Below, piece by piece: positions 34,268 through 42,253 of a DNA stretch of 64,000 bases. Made by a program: the position numbers and the translations under genes. The stretch covers positions 62,001 to 126,000 of the forward strand of contig JALHRB010000005.1 in assembly GCA_022841665.1 (NCBI GenBank), in the 5' to 3' direction. The notes below the pieces were generated by a model. That model was not told where the DNA came from and searched no databases. It saw only the letters and a program-made list of their open reading frames with translations. Source of the stretch: Pseudolabrys sp. (GTDB taxonomy: Bacteria; Pseudomonadota; Alphaproteobacteria; Rhizobiales; Xanthobacteraceae). Position 1 is the first letter of the stretch. Every line of letters starts with the position of its first letter.

Positions 34268-35017
34268 TCAGCGCAGCCCGACCGCGCGCGCGACGTGGTG
34301 GGCGAACAGGAGCCGGCCGGCCTGCGTAAAGTGCATGCCGTCGTCTTCGCGCAATTGGCGCTTCACGCCTTCCAGGCTTTGTCCGAATGAGGAATAGGCG
34401 CCATCGGGAGTGAGAAACTTGTTCCAGATGTCGACATAGGCGAAGCCGTGACGTGCGGCCTGACGCCGGTAGACGCCGTTCATCACGCGATAGGCAGCGC
34501 TCAGCTTGTCCGCGCGCACGGCCGGCAGCCCGACCCAATAGACCTTTGCGCGTGAGCGCTTCACCGTGTCCATGAAATGAGCGACGCGCCGTTCGTATTC
34601 GGCCAGCCAAGGCCGTGATAAGGGATCGAGGCGAGTTCCATTGACGCGGATCGGTTGGCGGTCGTTGCCGCCGATGACGACGACGATGGCGTCGGGATTC
34701 TGGTGTTTGAGGAAGTCGCGCACCGTGCCGTTCCAATTGAAATATTCGGTGCGCACGAGGCCGGTGGCGAAGCGCGTCTGGTCGAGCACGCGCACGTGCG
34801 GCCTGCGCTCGAACAGGTCCTGCAGGCCGCGCTTGAGATCGTTGGCGACGGAGTCGCCGATGACCGCGACGTTCATGGCCCGCGCGCGGGCCGAAAGGTC
34901 GATGACTCCGGCATCGGCTGGGGCCGACAACGCAAGCGCACTCATCAGGGCGAGCGCCCAGGCACGGATGCCGGTTGGTGTGATGCGTGCGGTGACGCGG
35001 GTAAGGTTCGGTGTCAT
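34268..35017 (-). CDS. SGNH/GDSL-fold hydrolase or acyltransferase (DUF459-like), secreted
   Basis: 249 aa. An N-terminal signal or anchor helix (about 15-36, ending APADA) places it in the periplasm. SGNH blocks: IGDSVAN with nucleophile Ser56, GGND at 116-119, and DGMH at 226-229 giving Asp226 and His229. Such proteins next to an MBOAT gene usually transfer or remove O-acetyl groups on polysaccharide. First gene of the SGNH-MBOAT-115-aa operon, 30 bases before the MBOAT start. Confidence 0.88.
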   Translation of the reverse strand: MTPNLTRVTARITPTGIRAWALALMSALALSAPADAGVIDLSARARAMNVAVIGDSVANDLKRGLQDLFERRPHVRVLDQTRFATGLVRTEYFNWNGTVRDFLKHQNPDAIVVVIGGNDRQPIRVNGTRLDPLSRPWLAEYERRVAHFMDTVKRSRAKVYWVGLPAVRADKLSAAYRVMNGVYRRQAARHGFAYVDIWNKFLTPDGAYSSFGQSLEGVKRQLREDDGMHFTQAGRLLFAHHVARAVGLR

Positions 35018-35275
35018 GCCGAAGCTTTCTCCCTCGTTGAAAACTGCAATCGAAACGTCGCCCCGACCGCACGCTACCGGCGGAAAAAACGCGGATAAAC
35101 TTAATGTCCTTGTTTAATAGCCCTATGCTTAATCGCGAGAGTGCGCGTTTTCAGCGTAAACGGGCGTCGTCGGATTGGGTGCGACATTCCGTCCGCTAAA
35201 GTTCCTTCCCCCGATGGCAAGGCCGCGCGGATCGGCTAGGCTCCTTGAAAATACGACTCAACTCGGGAGGCGACG

Positions 35276-35365
35276 ATGACGGTACTGCTCGTGGCGTTCG
35301 GCTCGCTGGCGGCAATCTGGCTGATCGTGTTGATCGGCGCGCCGATGTTCGGCTCCGACCACTAA
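35276..35365 (+). CDS. 29-residue small membrane protein
   Basis: ATG 35276 follows GGGAGG with a five-base gap, an ideal ribosome-binding site. The product starts MTVLLVAFGSLAAIWLIVLI and ends GAPMFGSDH: a single membrane helix with a short polar tail. The upstream 258-base gap holds divergent promoters for this and the SGNH gene; little else is visible. Below most annotation size cut-offs; function unknown. Confidence 0.6.
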   Translation: MTVLLVAFGSLAAIWLIVLIGAPMFGSDH

Positions 35366-35416
35366 TCCGGCACAGCGGCTTTTAACGATCGCGTTAGCGA
35401 CGCTAGGCCGGACAGC

Positions 35417-36154
35417 TCACGGCTGCTTGCGGCAGGCGTTTTGCGCGTCGATGATTTCGATCGAGGCGGCGAGCGAGAGATTCAAATAGGCGCCGGGTCC
35501 TTCGATCGGTTGAACGGCAACGATCTTGGTCGCGTCATTGGGGTCGTACAGCAGCCGGCAGGCCGGCGTCAGGATGACCTCCTGCGGATCGAGCCTGCCC
35601 GGCACCCAGCCCGGATAGCCCTCATAGACGTATTTCATGTCTTTCATGAAGACGCGGAGGTAAGCGCTGCCCTTCGCCGCCGCTACGGCGTCCGGCGTGC
35701 GCGCATCGAGCATCTGCATCGTGTGGGTCGAGACGTGCGTGAGCATCAGGTAGAAGGGACTTCGGGCGTCGGAGCGCTGCCAATCGATCACCAGGTTCGC
35801 GGTCCGCAACACGACCTGTTTGTTTTGCAGGTAGGCGGCGCACAGTCCGACCGCGAATGCCACGACGGTCAGTCCGATAATCTCGCCCGGTCTATAGAAT
35901 GTGGCGGCAAGACCGCCGGCGGCCGGCAGGGCCGCCGCGGCGCTGCCCTCATTGACCGTTTTTGCATAAAGCCGTCGCGGAACGGCGATCAGCAAGCGCC
36001 AGACATAGATATTCGCCACGGTGAAGAAGACGAGCAGGATGACGAAGTAGAATTCCGTGACCTTGGTGTCGCTGAATTCCAGAAACAGCCAGGTTGCGAT
36101 AATGCCGTGGAATACCGCGATGGTCGCTTTGAATGCTTCGGCGAACTTGTCCAT
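35417..36154 (-). CDS. Uncharacterised membrane protein with three hydrophobic helices
   Basis: 245 aa, family not recognised. Two helices lie in residues about 10-57, with a third near 90-108 followed by a soluble domain of about 135 residues (YEGYPGWVPGRLDPQEVIL; RLLYDPNDATKIVAVQP). The topology suggests the soluble part is anchored at the inner membrane. It starts 13 bases after the Cys-rich secreted protein gene on the same strand, so the two form an operon. Confidence 0.75.
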   Translation of the reverse strand: MDKFAEAFKATIAVFHGIIATWLFLEFSDTKVTEFYFVILLVFFTVANIYVWRLLIAVPRRLYAKTVNEGSAAAALPAAGGLAATFYRPGEIIGLTVVAFAVGLCAAYLQNKQVVLRTANLVIDWQRSDARSPFYLMLTHVSTHTMQMLDARTPDAVAAAKGSAYLRVFMKDMKYVYEGYPGWVPGRLDPQEVILTPACRLLYDPNDATKIVAVQPIEGPGAYLNLSLAASIEIIDAQNACRKQP

Positions 36155-36167
36155 CGCCGCGGCGCCC

Positions 36168-36461
36168 TCAATTCAGACAGCATTGCGCCGAGCAGCCGCC
36201 CGAGCCGCAGCGGCAGGCTGGCGCCGGGCAGGTGCCATAGGAATATCCGTATGGCGCGAATAATTCCGGTATCAACTTGTACTGCGAAGGCTGCTGGGCA
36301 AGCGGCGTCTTCGAGAAAACCGGTTGCCCCGTCTTGCAGAACAGCCCTGTCGCCGATTTTGGATCCGAGCAATCGAAAACCGGCGACGCGTCCTGTTGCG
36401 CGCTCGACTGGATCGGGGCAATCGACAAAAATATTAAGGCGGCGACCAACTTCCAGCGCAT
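36168..36461 (-). CDS. Small secreted cysteine-rich protein
   Basis: 97 aa. Residues 1-21 form a signal peptide ending SSA. Eight cysteines remain: 31, 42, 78, 83, 85, 90, 94 and 95, six of them in the last twenty residues (CPAPACRCGSGGC then CC). They could form four disulfides or a metal cluster in the periplasm. No family recognised. First gene of a two-gene unit with the 35417-36154 membrane protein. The 187 bases upstream show no clear regulatory signal. Confidence 0.72.
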   Translation of the reverse strand: MRWKLVAALIFLSIAPIQSSAQQDASPVFDCSDPKSATGLFCKTGQPVFSKTPLAQQPSQYKLIPELFAPYGYSYGTCPAPACRCGSGGCSAQCCLN

Positions 36462-36648
36462 GACATCCCCCGATGCACATTGAAGTCAGCGGATGGAGTA
36501 TGGCACCCGGGCGGGAGATAAACCAGGGGTTGCTGGCTTGGCGGGCGCCTTTCGTTGCGGCGCCGGTACCAGCCACCTTGCAGTGCGAGATACCGGACGG
36601 TGGGCCGCGCCATTGGCCCCGGCGCCGGGGCCGGCCTATGACTAAACC

Positions 36649-37890
36649 ATGAGCATCAGCGATACCGAAGTCGTTATCGTTGGCGGCGGCGCGGCCGGCA
36701 TTGCCGCCGGCCGTCGCCTGACCGACGCCGGAATCGACTGCGTCATCGTCGAGGCGCGCGACCGCCTGGGCGGACGGGCCTGGACCGTCGACAACGGCTT
36801 CGCGCTCGATCTTGGCTGCGGCTGGCTGCATTCCGCCGACCGCAATCCTTGGAGCATGATCGCGCAGGCGCAAGGGCGCACGATCGACAAGACGCCGCCG
36901 CCGTGGACGCGGCCCTCGCTCGAAACCGGGTTCCCGCTCGCCGACCAGCGCGCCTTCATCGCGGCGCTGCATGCTTTCCACGATCGCGTCGGCGCCGCTG
37001 CGCGGATGGAAAAAGATATCGCCGCCGCCGCCGTGCTCGAAACGGGCGGGCGCTGGAACGGGCTGATCGGCGCGGTCGGCAGCTTTATCAGCGGCGGCGA
37101 GCTCGAGCGGGTGTCGGCGCGCGATTTCGACAACTATGCCGACACCGAAGTGAACTGGCGCGTAGTGGAAGGCTACGGTGCGACGATAGCCGCGCACGCG
37201 CGCGGGGTGCCGCTCGCACTCGGCTGCGCCGTCACGCGCATCGACCATTCCGGCCGGCGCCTGCGCGTCGAGACGGCGCAAGGCGCGATCGCGGCGGACC
37301 GCGCCATCGTCACGCTGCCGAGCACGGTGATCGCTGAAACGGAGGATCTGTTCTTCCCCGCGCTGCCGCAGAAGACGGAAGCCGCCGCGGGGCTACCGCT
37401 CGGCTTGGCCGACAAGCTGTTCATCGCGCTCGACCACGCCGACGCGTTTCCGCCCGACAGCCGGCTGTTCGGCCGCACCGATACGAGCGCGACCGCGGCC
37501 TATCATCTGCGCCCTTTCGGGCGGCCAATGATCGAAGTCTTTTTCGGCGGGCGGCTCGCCGCCGGCCTGGAGCAGGAAGGCGAGCGCGCCTTCTTCGATT
37601 TTGCGCTGGCGGAACTCACCGCGCTGCTGGGCGGCGATTTCGGCAAGCGGCTGAAGCCCGGGCCGATGCATCTATGGGCCGCCGATCCGTTTGCGCGCGG
37701 CTCGTATTCGTTCGCGCTGCCGGGCAAGGCCGCGTGTCGGGAACAGCTCGCAGCGGCGGTCGACCGGCGCATCTTCTTTGCGGGCGAGGCCTGTTCCACG
37801 CACGACTTTTCGACCGCGCACGGCGCTTATTTTACGGGAATTGCCGCCGCCGAGCAGGCGATCGCGGTATCCAGTGCGGGCGCCGCATAA
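36649..37890 (+). CDS. Flavin-containing amine oxidase family protein
   Basis: 413 aa. The N-terminal Rossmann loop VVIVGGGAAGIAAGRRL and EARDRLGGRAW are the FAD-binding signature of amine-oxidase/MAO-type flavoproteins; the C-terminal IFFAGEACSTHDFSTAHGAYFTG closes the flavin site. Members oxidise amines or polyamines or desaturate ring systems. No signal peptide. Single gene, followed by a promoter for the PIG-L gene. The substrate cannot be inferred. Confidence 0.88.
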   Translation: MSISDTEVVIVGGGAAGIAAGRRLTDAGIDCVIVEARDRLGGRAWTVDNGFALDLGCGWLHSADRNPWSMIAQAQGRTIDKTPPPWTRPSLETGFPLADQRAFIAALHAFHDRVGAAARMEKDIAAAAVLETGGRWNGLIGAVGSFISGGELERVSARDFDNYADTEVNWRVVEGYGATIAAHARGVPLALGCAVTRIDHSGRRLRVETAQGAIAADRAIVTLPSTVIAETEDLFFPALPQKTEAAAGLPLGLADKLFIALDHADAFPPDSRLFGRTDTSATAAYHLRPFGRPMIEVFFGGRLAAGLEQEGERAFFDFALAELTALLGGDFGKRLKPGPMHLWAADPFARGSYSFALPGKAACREQLAAAVDRRIFFAGEACSTHDFSTAHGAYFTGIAAAEQAIAVSSAGAA

Positions 37891-37908
37891 AACAGCCATT
37901 ATTCTTTG

Positions 37909-37936
37909 TTGAAACGCGCTGCCTTTACTCTATTTT
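37909..37936 (+). promoter_or_regulatory. Predicted sigma-70 promoter of the PIG-L gene
   Basis: TTGAAA at 37909-37914, 16-base spacer, TATTTT at 37931-37936, in a locally AT-rich stretch. Transcription would begin near 37943, after the in-frame ATG at 37938, which supports the later start codon at 37974 for the downstream gene. Confidence 0.5.
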
Positions 37937-37973
37937 TATGTTGAGGAAACGCCTTGTGGCCGGGGGGACAAGG

Positions 37974-38918
37974 ATGACGGCAACGCGCTCGCTTCTGAAA
38001 ACATGTCTTGTTGCGTGCCTGATGGGCACGCTGCCGGCGATGGCCGGTGAGACTCAGCGGCCCGACAAAGTTTCATTCTATTTCGCCGCGCATGCCGACG
38101 ACTGGCAGCTCTTCATGAATCCGACCGCGTTCCAGGACGTGATCGAAGACGCGGCCAAGACGGTGTTCGTGCACGTGACCGCCGGCGATGCTGGGCTCGG
38201 CGTCGGCATGGGCGGGCGCAAGCATCCGCTGTTCCTGGCGCGCGAGAACGGCGCCGAGCAGGCGGTGCGCTTCATGGCGGACGCCGACGACAAGCCGTCC
38301 GAGAAGCTGGTCGCGGCGATGACCTTCAACGGCCACACCATCTACCGCGTCGGCTATCGCAACACGGTGAGCTATTTCCTGCGCGTGCCGGACGGGCACT
38401 GGTCGGGCGAGGGTTTTTTCGACACCGGCTACCAGTCGCTGCAGCGCCTGAACACCGGCGCCAACAACGTGCTGCGCGCGGTCGACGGCTCCGCCACCTA
38501 TCGCGGCTGGGACGATCTGGTGAAAACGCTGCGTGCGATCATGGACTATGAGCGTGGCAGCGCGGCGCAGGTGCAGATCAACATCGCCGAACTCGACACC
38601 CGCATCAACCCGCAGGACCACTCCGACCACCTGATGACGGCGAAGGCCGCGCTCGACGCCACCAAGGACCTCGCCTGCGTGCGCCGCGTGTCCTATGTGG
38701 ACTATGCGAGCTCCAAGCTGCGCGCCAATCTCGGCCCGCGCGAGCGCGACATGGAGAGCTCGGTGTTCGCGGTGACGCTTGCCGGCGTGCAGGCGCTCGA
38801 CCACCCGACCTCGTGGCAGCACTACGACAAGTCCTTCGTCGGCCGGAACTACTTCCGGGTGCGCGAGGGCAAAGGCCGTTGTACGCCGGCCAAAACGGAA
38901 ATCGCCGCCGCGCCGTAG
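37974..38918 (+). CDS. Secreted PIG-L/LmbE-family deacetylase
   Basis: 314 aa from ATG 37974, with a G-run ribosome-binding site about seven bases upstream. Residues 1-24 form a signal peptide (ending AMAGE). Zinc-site motifs of PIG-L N-acetylhydrolases: AAHADDWQ near residue 40 (HxDD) and DHSDH near 205-210. Family role: removal of acetyl from N-acetylglucosamine-type sugars; being exported, it could act on envelope polysaccharide. An earlier ATG (37938) is unlikely because the promoter overlaps it. Confidence 0.85.
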   Translation: MTATRSLLKTCLVACLMGTLPAMAGETQRPDKVSFYFAAHADDWQLFMNPTAFQDVIEDAAKTVFVHVTAGDAGLGVGMGGRKHPLFLARENGAEQAVRFMADADDKPSEKLVAAMTFNGHTIYRVGYRNTVSYFLRVPDGHWSGEGFFDTGYQSLQRLNTGANNVLRAVDGSATYRGWDDLVKTLRAIMDYERGSAAQVQINIAELDTRINPQDHSDHLMTAKAALDATKDLACVRRVSYVDYASSKLRANLGPRERDMESSVFAVTLAGVQALDHPTSWQHYDKSFVGRNYFRVREGKGRCTPAKTEIAAAP

Positions 38919-38966
38919 CGATTGGAAAATCCATAGGTTTCGCGCCTTGGCCGTGCGCCGGACCCC

Positions 38967-38980
38967 TTGACCCAAATCAA
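38967..38980. promoter_or_regulatory. FNR/FixK-like box upstream of the DUF5009 gene
   Basis: TTGACCCAAATCAA, one mismatch from TTGAT-N4-ATCAA. A -10-like TATTTT lies at 39005-39010, which would put the box about 41-43 bases before the start of transcription, the usual place for FNR/FixK activation. Suggests induction at low oxygen. Confidence 0.5.
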
Positions 38981-39072
38981 GGCTGCGGTCGTGCGCGCGG
39001 CGCATATTTTGCAACTATTTCCGTCTTTGCTGGTTTTCGTCTGCATTCATCGCGCCAACCGTGGCCGGTTTC

Positions 39073-40224
39073 ATGCGCTATGTCGAAGTTCCGCTCGCCC
39101 TTGAGACCCGCCGCGTCGTCTCGCTCGACGCGTTGCGCGGTTTCAACTTCGTTTGGATTTTGGGCGGCGAGGGCGCCATTCTCGCGCTTGCCGCCGTGCT
39201 GGACAACAAGGGCCCCGTTTTCGAGGCGCTCGGCGATCTCCTGCGCACGCAGATAACGCATGCGGAGTGGGAAGGCTTCACTTTCTACGACCTGGTCTTT
39301 CCGCTCTTCATCTTCATCACCGGCGCGGCCATCGTGCTGTCGCTGCCCAGACTGGTCGAGCGCGAGGGCCGGGCGCAGGCGCATCTGCGGGTGATCCGGC
39401 GCGCACTGCTGCTCTATGGGCTCGGCATCATCTATTACGGCGGCATCAGCCAGCACTGGGACGACATTCGTTATGTCGGCGTGCTGCAGCGCATCGCTGC
39501 CTGCTACCTGATCGCCTCGCTGCTGTTCCTGAGCGTCGGCCGGCGCGGGCTCATCGCCACTTTCGCCGCGCTGCTCGGCGGCTACTGGGCGCTGATGACT
39601 TTCGTGCCGGTGCCCGGTGTCGGCGCCGGCTCGTTCGCGCCCGACGCCAACCTCGCCAACTGGATCGACCGCAATTATCTGCCCGGCCGCCTGTGGGACG
39701 GCATGCGCGACCCTGAAGGCCTGCTCAGCACGCTGCCGGCGATCGGCACCTGCCTGCTCGGCGTCTTCGCCGGCCTTTTTCTGCAGGACGAGCGCGTGCC
39801 GCGCGAACGGAAAGCGTTGTGGCTCATCGGCGCCGGCTTCGCGCTGATTGCGGCCGGCACTCTGTGGTCGCTGCAATTCCCCATCATCAAGGCGATCTGG
39901 ACCTCGTCTTTCGTGCTGGTCGCCGGCGGCTGGAGCGCGATCCTGCTCGGCGTCGCCTATCACGTCATCGACGTGTGGGGGTACAAGGGCTGGGCCACCG
40001 TGTTCACGTGGATCGGCGCCAATGCTATCGTGCTGTATTTCATCAACGGCGTCGTCGGCTTCGTGCCGTTCGCGCAGCGCTTCGTCGGCGGCGACCTGGC
40101 GACCTGGTTCGATGATACGGTGACCGAAGGCACGGGCGGCCTCATCATGCACCTGCTGGCGCTGACCTTCGTCGTCGCGCTCGCCGGCTATCTATACCGC
40201 CGCAAGATCTTTTTGCGGGTATAG
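39073..40224 (+). CDS. DUF5009/HGSNAT-like membrane acyltransferase
   Basis: 383 aa from ATG 39073 (GTG 39061 is also in frame). About ten membrane helices with family patterns RVVSLDALRGFNF at the start, DLVFPLFIFITGAAIVLS, RYVGVLQRIAACYL and C-terminal GANAIVLYFINGV. Relatives of human heparan-alpha-glucosaminide N-acetyltransferase move acetyl groups across the membrane onto amino sugars. Next to a deacetylase gene, so acetyl-group turnover on an envelope glycan is plausible. An FNR/FixK-like box lies upstream. Confidence 0.85.
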   Translation: MRYVEVPLALETRRVVSLDALRGFNFVWILGGEGAILALAAVLDNKGPVFEALGDLLRTQITHAEWEGFTFYDLVFPLFIFITGAAIVLSLPRLVEREGRAQAHLRVIRRALLLYGLGIIYYGGISQHWDDIRYVGVLQRIAACYLIASLLFLSVGRRGLIATFAALLGGYWALMTFVPVPGVGAGSFAPDANLANWIDRNYLPGRLWDGMRDPEGLLSTLPAIGTCLLGVFAGLFLQDERVPRERKALWLIGAGFALIAAGTLWSLQFPIIKAIWTSSFVLVAGGWSAILLGVAYHVIDVWGYKGWATVFTWIGANAIVLYFINGVVGFVPFAQRFVGGDLATWFDDTVTEGTGGLIMHLLALTFVVALAGYLYRRKIFLRV

Positions 40225-40242
40225 GCTGAAGCTACCGCCAGC

Positions 40243-40256
40243 TTGATTCAGGTCAA
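40243..40256. promoter_or_regulatory. FNR/FixK-like box upstream of the 56-aa protein
   Basis: TTGATTCAGGTCAA, one mismatch from TTGAT-N4-ATCAA, 72 bases before the ATG at 40329. An AACTAT at 40279-40284 would suit an activated -10 with the box near -41. Confidence 0.5.
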
Positions 40257-40328
40257 TCCAGCGGAAAAGGGGCTCGCAAACTATCGCGAGGAAATTCGGG
40301 GTTTGTTGTTCGGCATTGGAGGTGCGAC

Positions 40329-40499
40329 ATGCGTTCGGTTGCGGCCGTCAAGCGTAAGAAAGTCCCCGAATTGTCCGCGGAGAAGCCGCGGCCCATCGAA
40401 TTGCCACGGCCTCCGCGCACGGCGGAAGCGGTCTTGCAGCGGCGCGAGTTCGCCTCGCTGATGCGTTCAATCAAGTCGCTGGTGCACCAGTTGCCTTAG
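40329..40499 (+). CDS. Small basic protein of 56 aa
   Basis: ATG 40329 follows GGAGG by six bases. The product is Lys/Arg- and Pro-rich in its first half (AVKRKKVPELSAEKPRPIEL) and ends in a likely helix (QRREFASLMRSIKSLVHQLP). No membrane segment and no recognised family. With an FNR/FixK-like box ahead, it may be a low-oxygen-induced small protein. It lies between DUF5009 and the end of the convergent catabolic operon, four bases from that stop. Confidence 0.6.
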   Translation: MRSVAAVKRKKVPELSAEKPRPIELPRPPRTAEAVLQRREFASLMRSIKSLVHQLP

Positions 40500-40503
40500 G
40501 CGA

Positions 40504-41316
40504 TCAACTCCCGACCTTCAGCGCCGACACCAGGCCGCGCAGCGCGGCGACGGTGGACGGCGCCACGCTCTTTCCCGTACGCGGGTTTTCCGACGGTACG
40601 TTCTCGATCGTCATGGTGAAGCGCATGGCGTCGGCGTCGACCGTGATGGTGTGCGTGTTGCGCGTCACCGTCGGGTCGGCCCAGATCTCCAGCCTGGTGC
40701 GGTCGGGACCGACCCCGGCGAGGCTGAGCGCGGCGGCGACATTGACGTTGGTCGGAAAGCCGCGCGCGCCCTCGCGCGCCGAGCCGTCGAACACCTTGCG
40801 CGGCTCTTTGAGGCCGGCGAGCGTGATGTTGCGCTCGCGCAGATAGGGCGCGCCTTCTAGCCCGGCCGGCGGCTTGCGCGTCACCATTTTCACCGAATGG
40901 ATGACGCCTTCGGCGGCGGCGCGTACCGCGTCGAGGCCGATCAACGCGCCGGTCGGCACCACGATGCGCGCGCTTTTCTGCTTGGCGCGTTCGATCAGGT
41001 CGCCGTGCTCCAGCAGCTGCGCCACCGACAGCGGCATGAAGATGCGGCCTTTGTCGATGGCGGCGATCGCGACCTCGCGGAACAGCGCGGGCGGCAGGCA
41101 CTCCACCACCACGTCGCAGTCGTCGGCGAGCGCCTCGGGCGTGCGCAGCGCAATCATATCGCCAATCTGCGGCAGGTTGCGCCGCGCTTTGTCGGCGTCG
41201 CGCACGGCGACCGCGGTCAGCGTCATGCCGGGCACGGCGCCGTCAATGAGCCGGCGCGCGACGTCGAGGCCGACGGCGCCGAGGCCCGCGATACCGACGC
41301 GGATTTCCTTTTTCAC
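40504..41316 (-). CDS. Aspartate-dehydrogenase-like NAD(P)-dependent protein
   Basis: 270 aa from GTG 41316, with GAGGAG six bases upstream. The N-terminal Rossmann loop is GLGAVG (11-16); the C-terminal half has FPTNVNVAAALSLAGVGPD, RNTHTI with the family active-site His, and ENVPSENPRTG, as in L-aspartate dehydrogenase (DUF108). No nadA gene is near, and it ends an operon of aromatic-type catabolic genes, so it may act on another amino or aldehyde acid. Last gene of the operon. Confidence 0.85.
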   Translation of the reverse strand: MKKEIRVGIAGLGAVGLDVARRLIDGAVPGMTLTAVAVRDADKARRNLPQIGDMIALRTPEALADDCDVVVECLPPALFREVAIAAIDKGRIFMPLSVAQLLEHGDLIERAKQKSARIVVPTGALIGLDAVRAAAEGVIHSVKMVTRKPPAGLEGAPYLRERNITLAGLKEPRKVFDGSAREGARGFPTNVNVAAALSLAGVGPDRTRLEIWADPTVTRNTHTITVDADAMRFTMTIENVPSENPRTGKSVAPSTVAALRGLVSALKVGS

Positions 41317-41332
41317 GCAACGCTCCTCATTG

Positions 41333-42253
41333 TCATTTCTTCCATTCGTCCAGTTTCCACCCGTCCGCGGTGAAGCGATAGTTCTCGCCGGCCTTCTCGA
41401 TGCGGTCGCTCGGCTTGGCGCTGATGCCCCAGTGGTCGAGCCGGCCCGCCGGCCAGGTCCATTCCTCCGGCGTGCGCGGGCGGTAGCTGTCGTCGATTTG
41501 CTGCATCTCGGCAGTGTATTCGACCGGCAGGTCCTCGGGGCCGAGGAAATAGCAGAACACATTGTTGCCGGGCCCGTGGCGGCCCGGACCCCATTCGATG
41601 GGACGGCCGTCGTCGCGCATGCGGCCGGCGCCGCGCATCACCGCGTCGAAGTCGGGCAATTCGAAGGCGATGTGGTTGAGCGTGGTCCCGCCGGAGAAGC
41701 CGAGCACCACGCTGTGGTGGTCGGCGTTGCAGGACAGGAAACGCATCTTCTTGGTGGTGTCGGTGAGGCGGAAGCCGAGCCCGTCGCGCAAGACCGCGAA
41801 GGTCGCCTCCGGGTCGCCGTTGTTGAGATTGATGTGGCTGATCTTGCGCGGGCGGTCCGGCTGGTCGGCGCCGTCGGCGTGATCCTTGACGCCGCACACC
41901 ACCGCCATGTTGCGGCCTTCCGGGTCCTTGTAGCCGAAGCCGTAGTCGCCGTGCGGCTGCTTCAGCGGGGCGGGCCTTTCGATCGTCTTGATGCCATGCG
42001 CGATCAATTGCGTATGCAGCGCATCGACGGTGGCGCGGTCGGCGGCGTCGAACACGACGCGGATGAGGGCGGTGCGCGGCGTCTGGCGGATGCTGAGAAT
42101 ATGGTGGAAGACACCAGAGCCGCGCAGGTAAGCGACGCCGCTTTCTTCGCCCACGGGCAGCAGCTTCCACGCCTCTGTGAAAAAGCGCGTCATGGCCTTG
42201 GCGTCGGTGCAGGCCAGCTCGACGCTGCGCAGCGCACGCACTCTCGCCGTCAT
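41333..42253 (-). CDS. VOC-family protein, extradiol-dioxygenase-like
   Basis: 306 aa with two tandem vicinal-oxygen-chelate domains (about 1-125 and 135-265), the arrangement of class I extradiol dioxygenases. In the second domain His140, His194 and Glu245 fit the 2-His-1-carboxylate iron site. Family role: ring cleavage of a catechol next to its hydroxyls. It overlaps the upstream amidohydrolase by one base and precedes the aspartate-dehydrogenase-like gene by 16 bases. A non-oxygenase VOC role cannot be excluded. Confidence 0.82.
   Translation of the reverse strand: MTARVRALRSVELACTDAKAMTRFFTEAWKLLPVGEESGVAYLRGSGVFHHILSIRQTPRTALIRVVFDAADRATVDALHTQLIAHGIKTIERPAPLKQPHGDYGFGYKDPEGRNMAVVCGVKDHADGADQPDRPRKISHINLNNGDPEATFAVLRDGLGFRLTDTTKKMRFLSCNADHHSVVLGFSGGTTLNHIAFELPDFDAVMRGAGRMRDDGRPIEWGPGRHGPGNNVFCYFLGPEDLPVEYTAEMQQIDDSYRPRTPEEWTWPAGRLDHWGISAKPSDRIEKAGENYRFTADGWKLDEWKK

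Noticed and set aside
37938-37973. ATG 37938 as start of the PIG-L gene
   Set aside because: It lies before the expected start of transcription from the TTGAAA-16-TATTTT promoter and lacks a ribosome-binding site; ATG 37974 has one.
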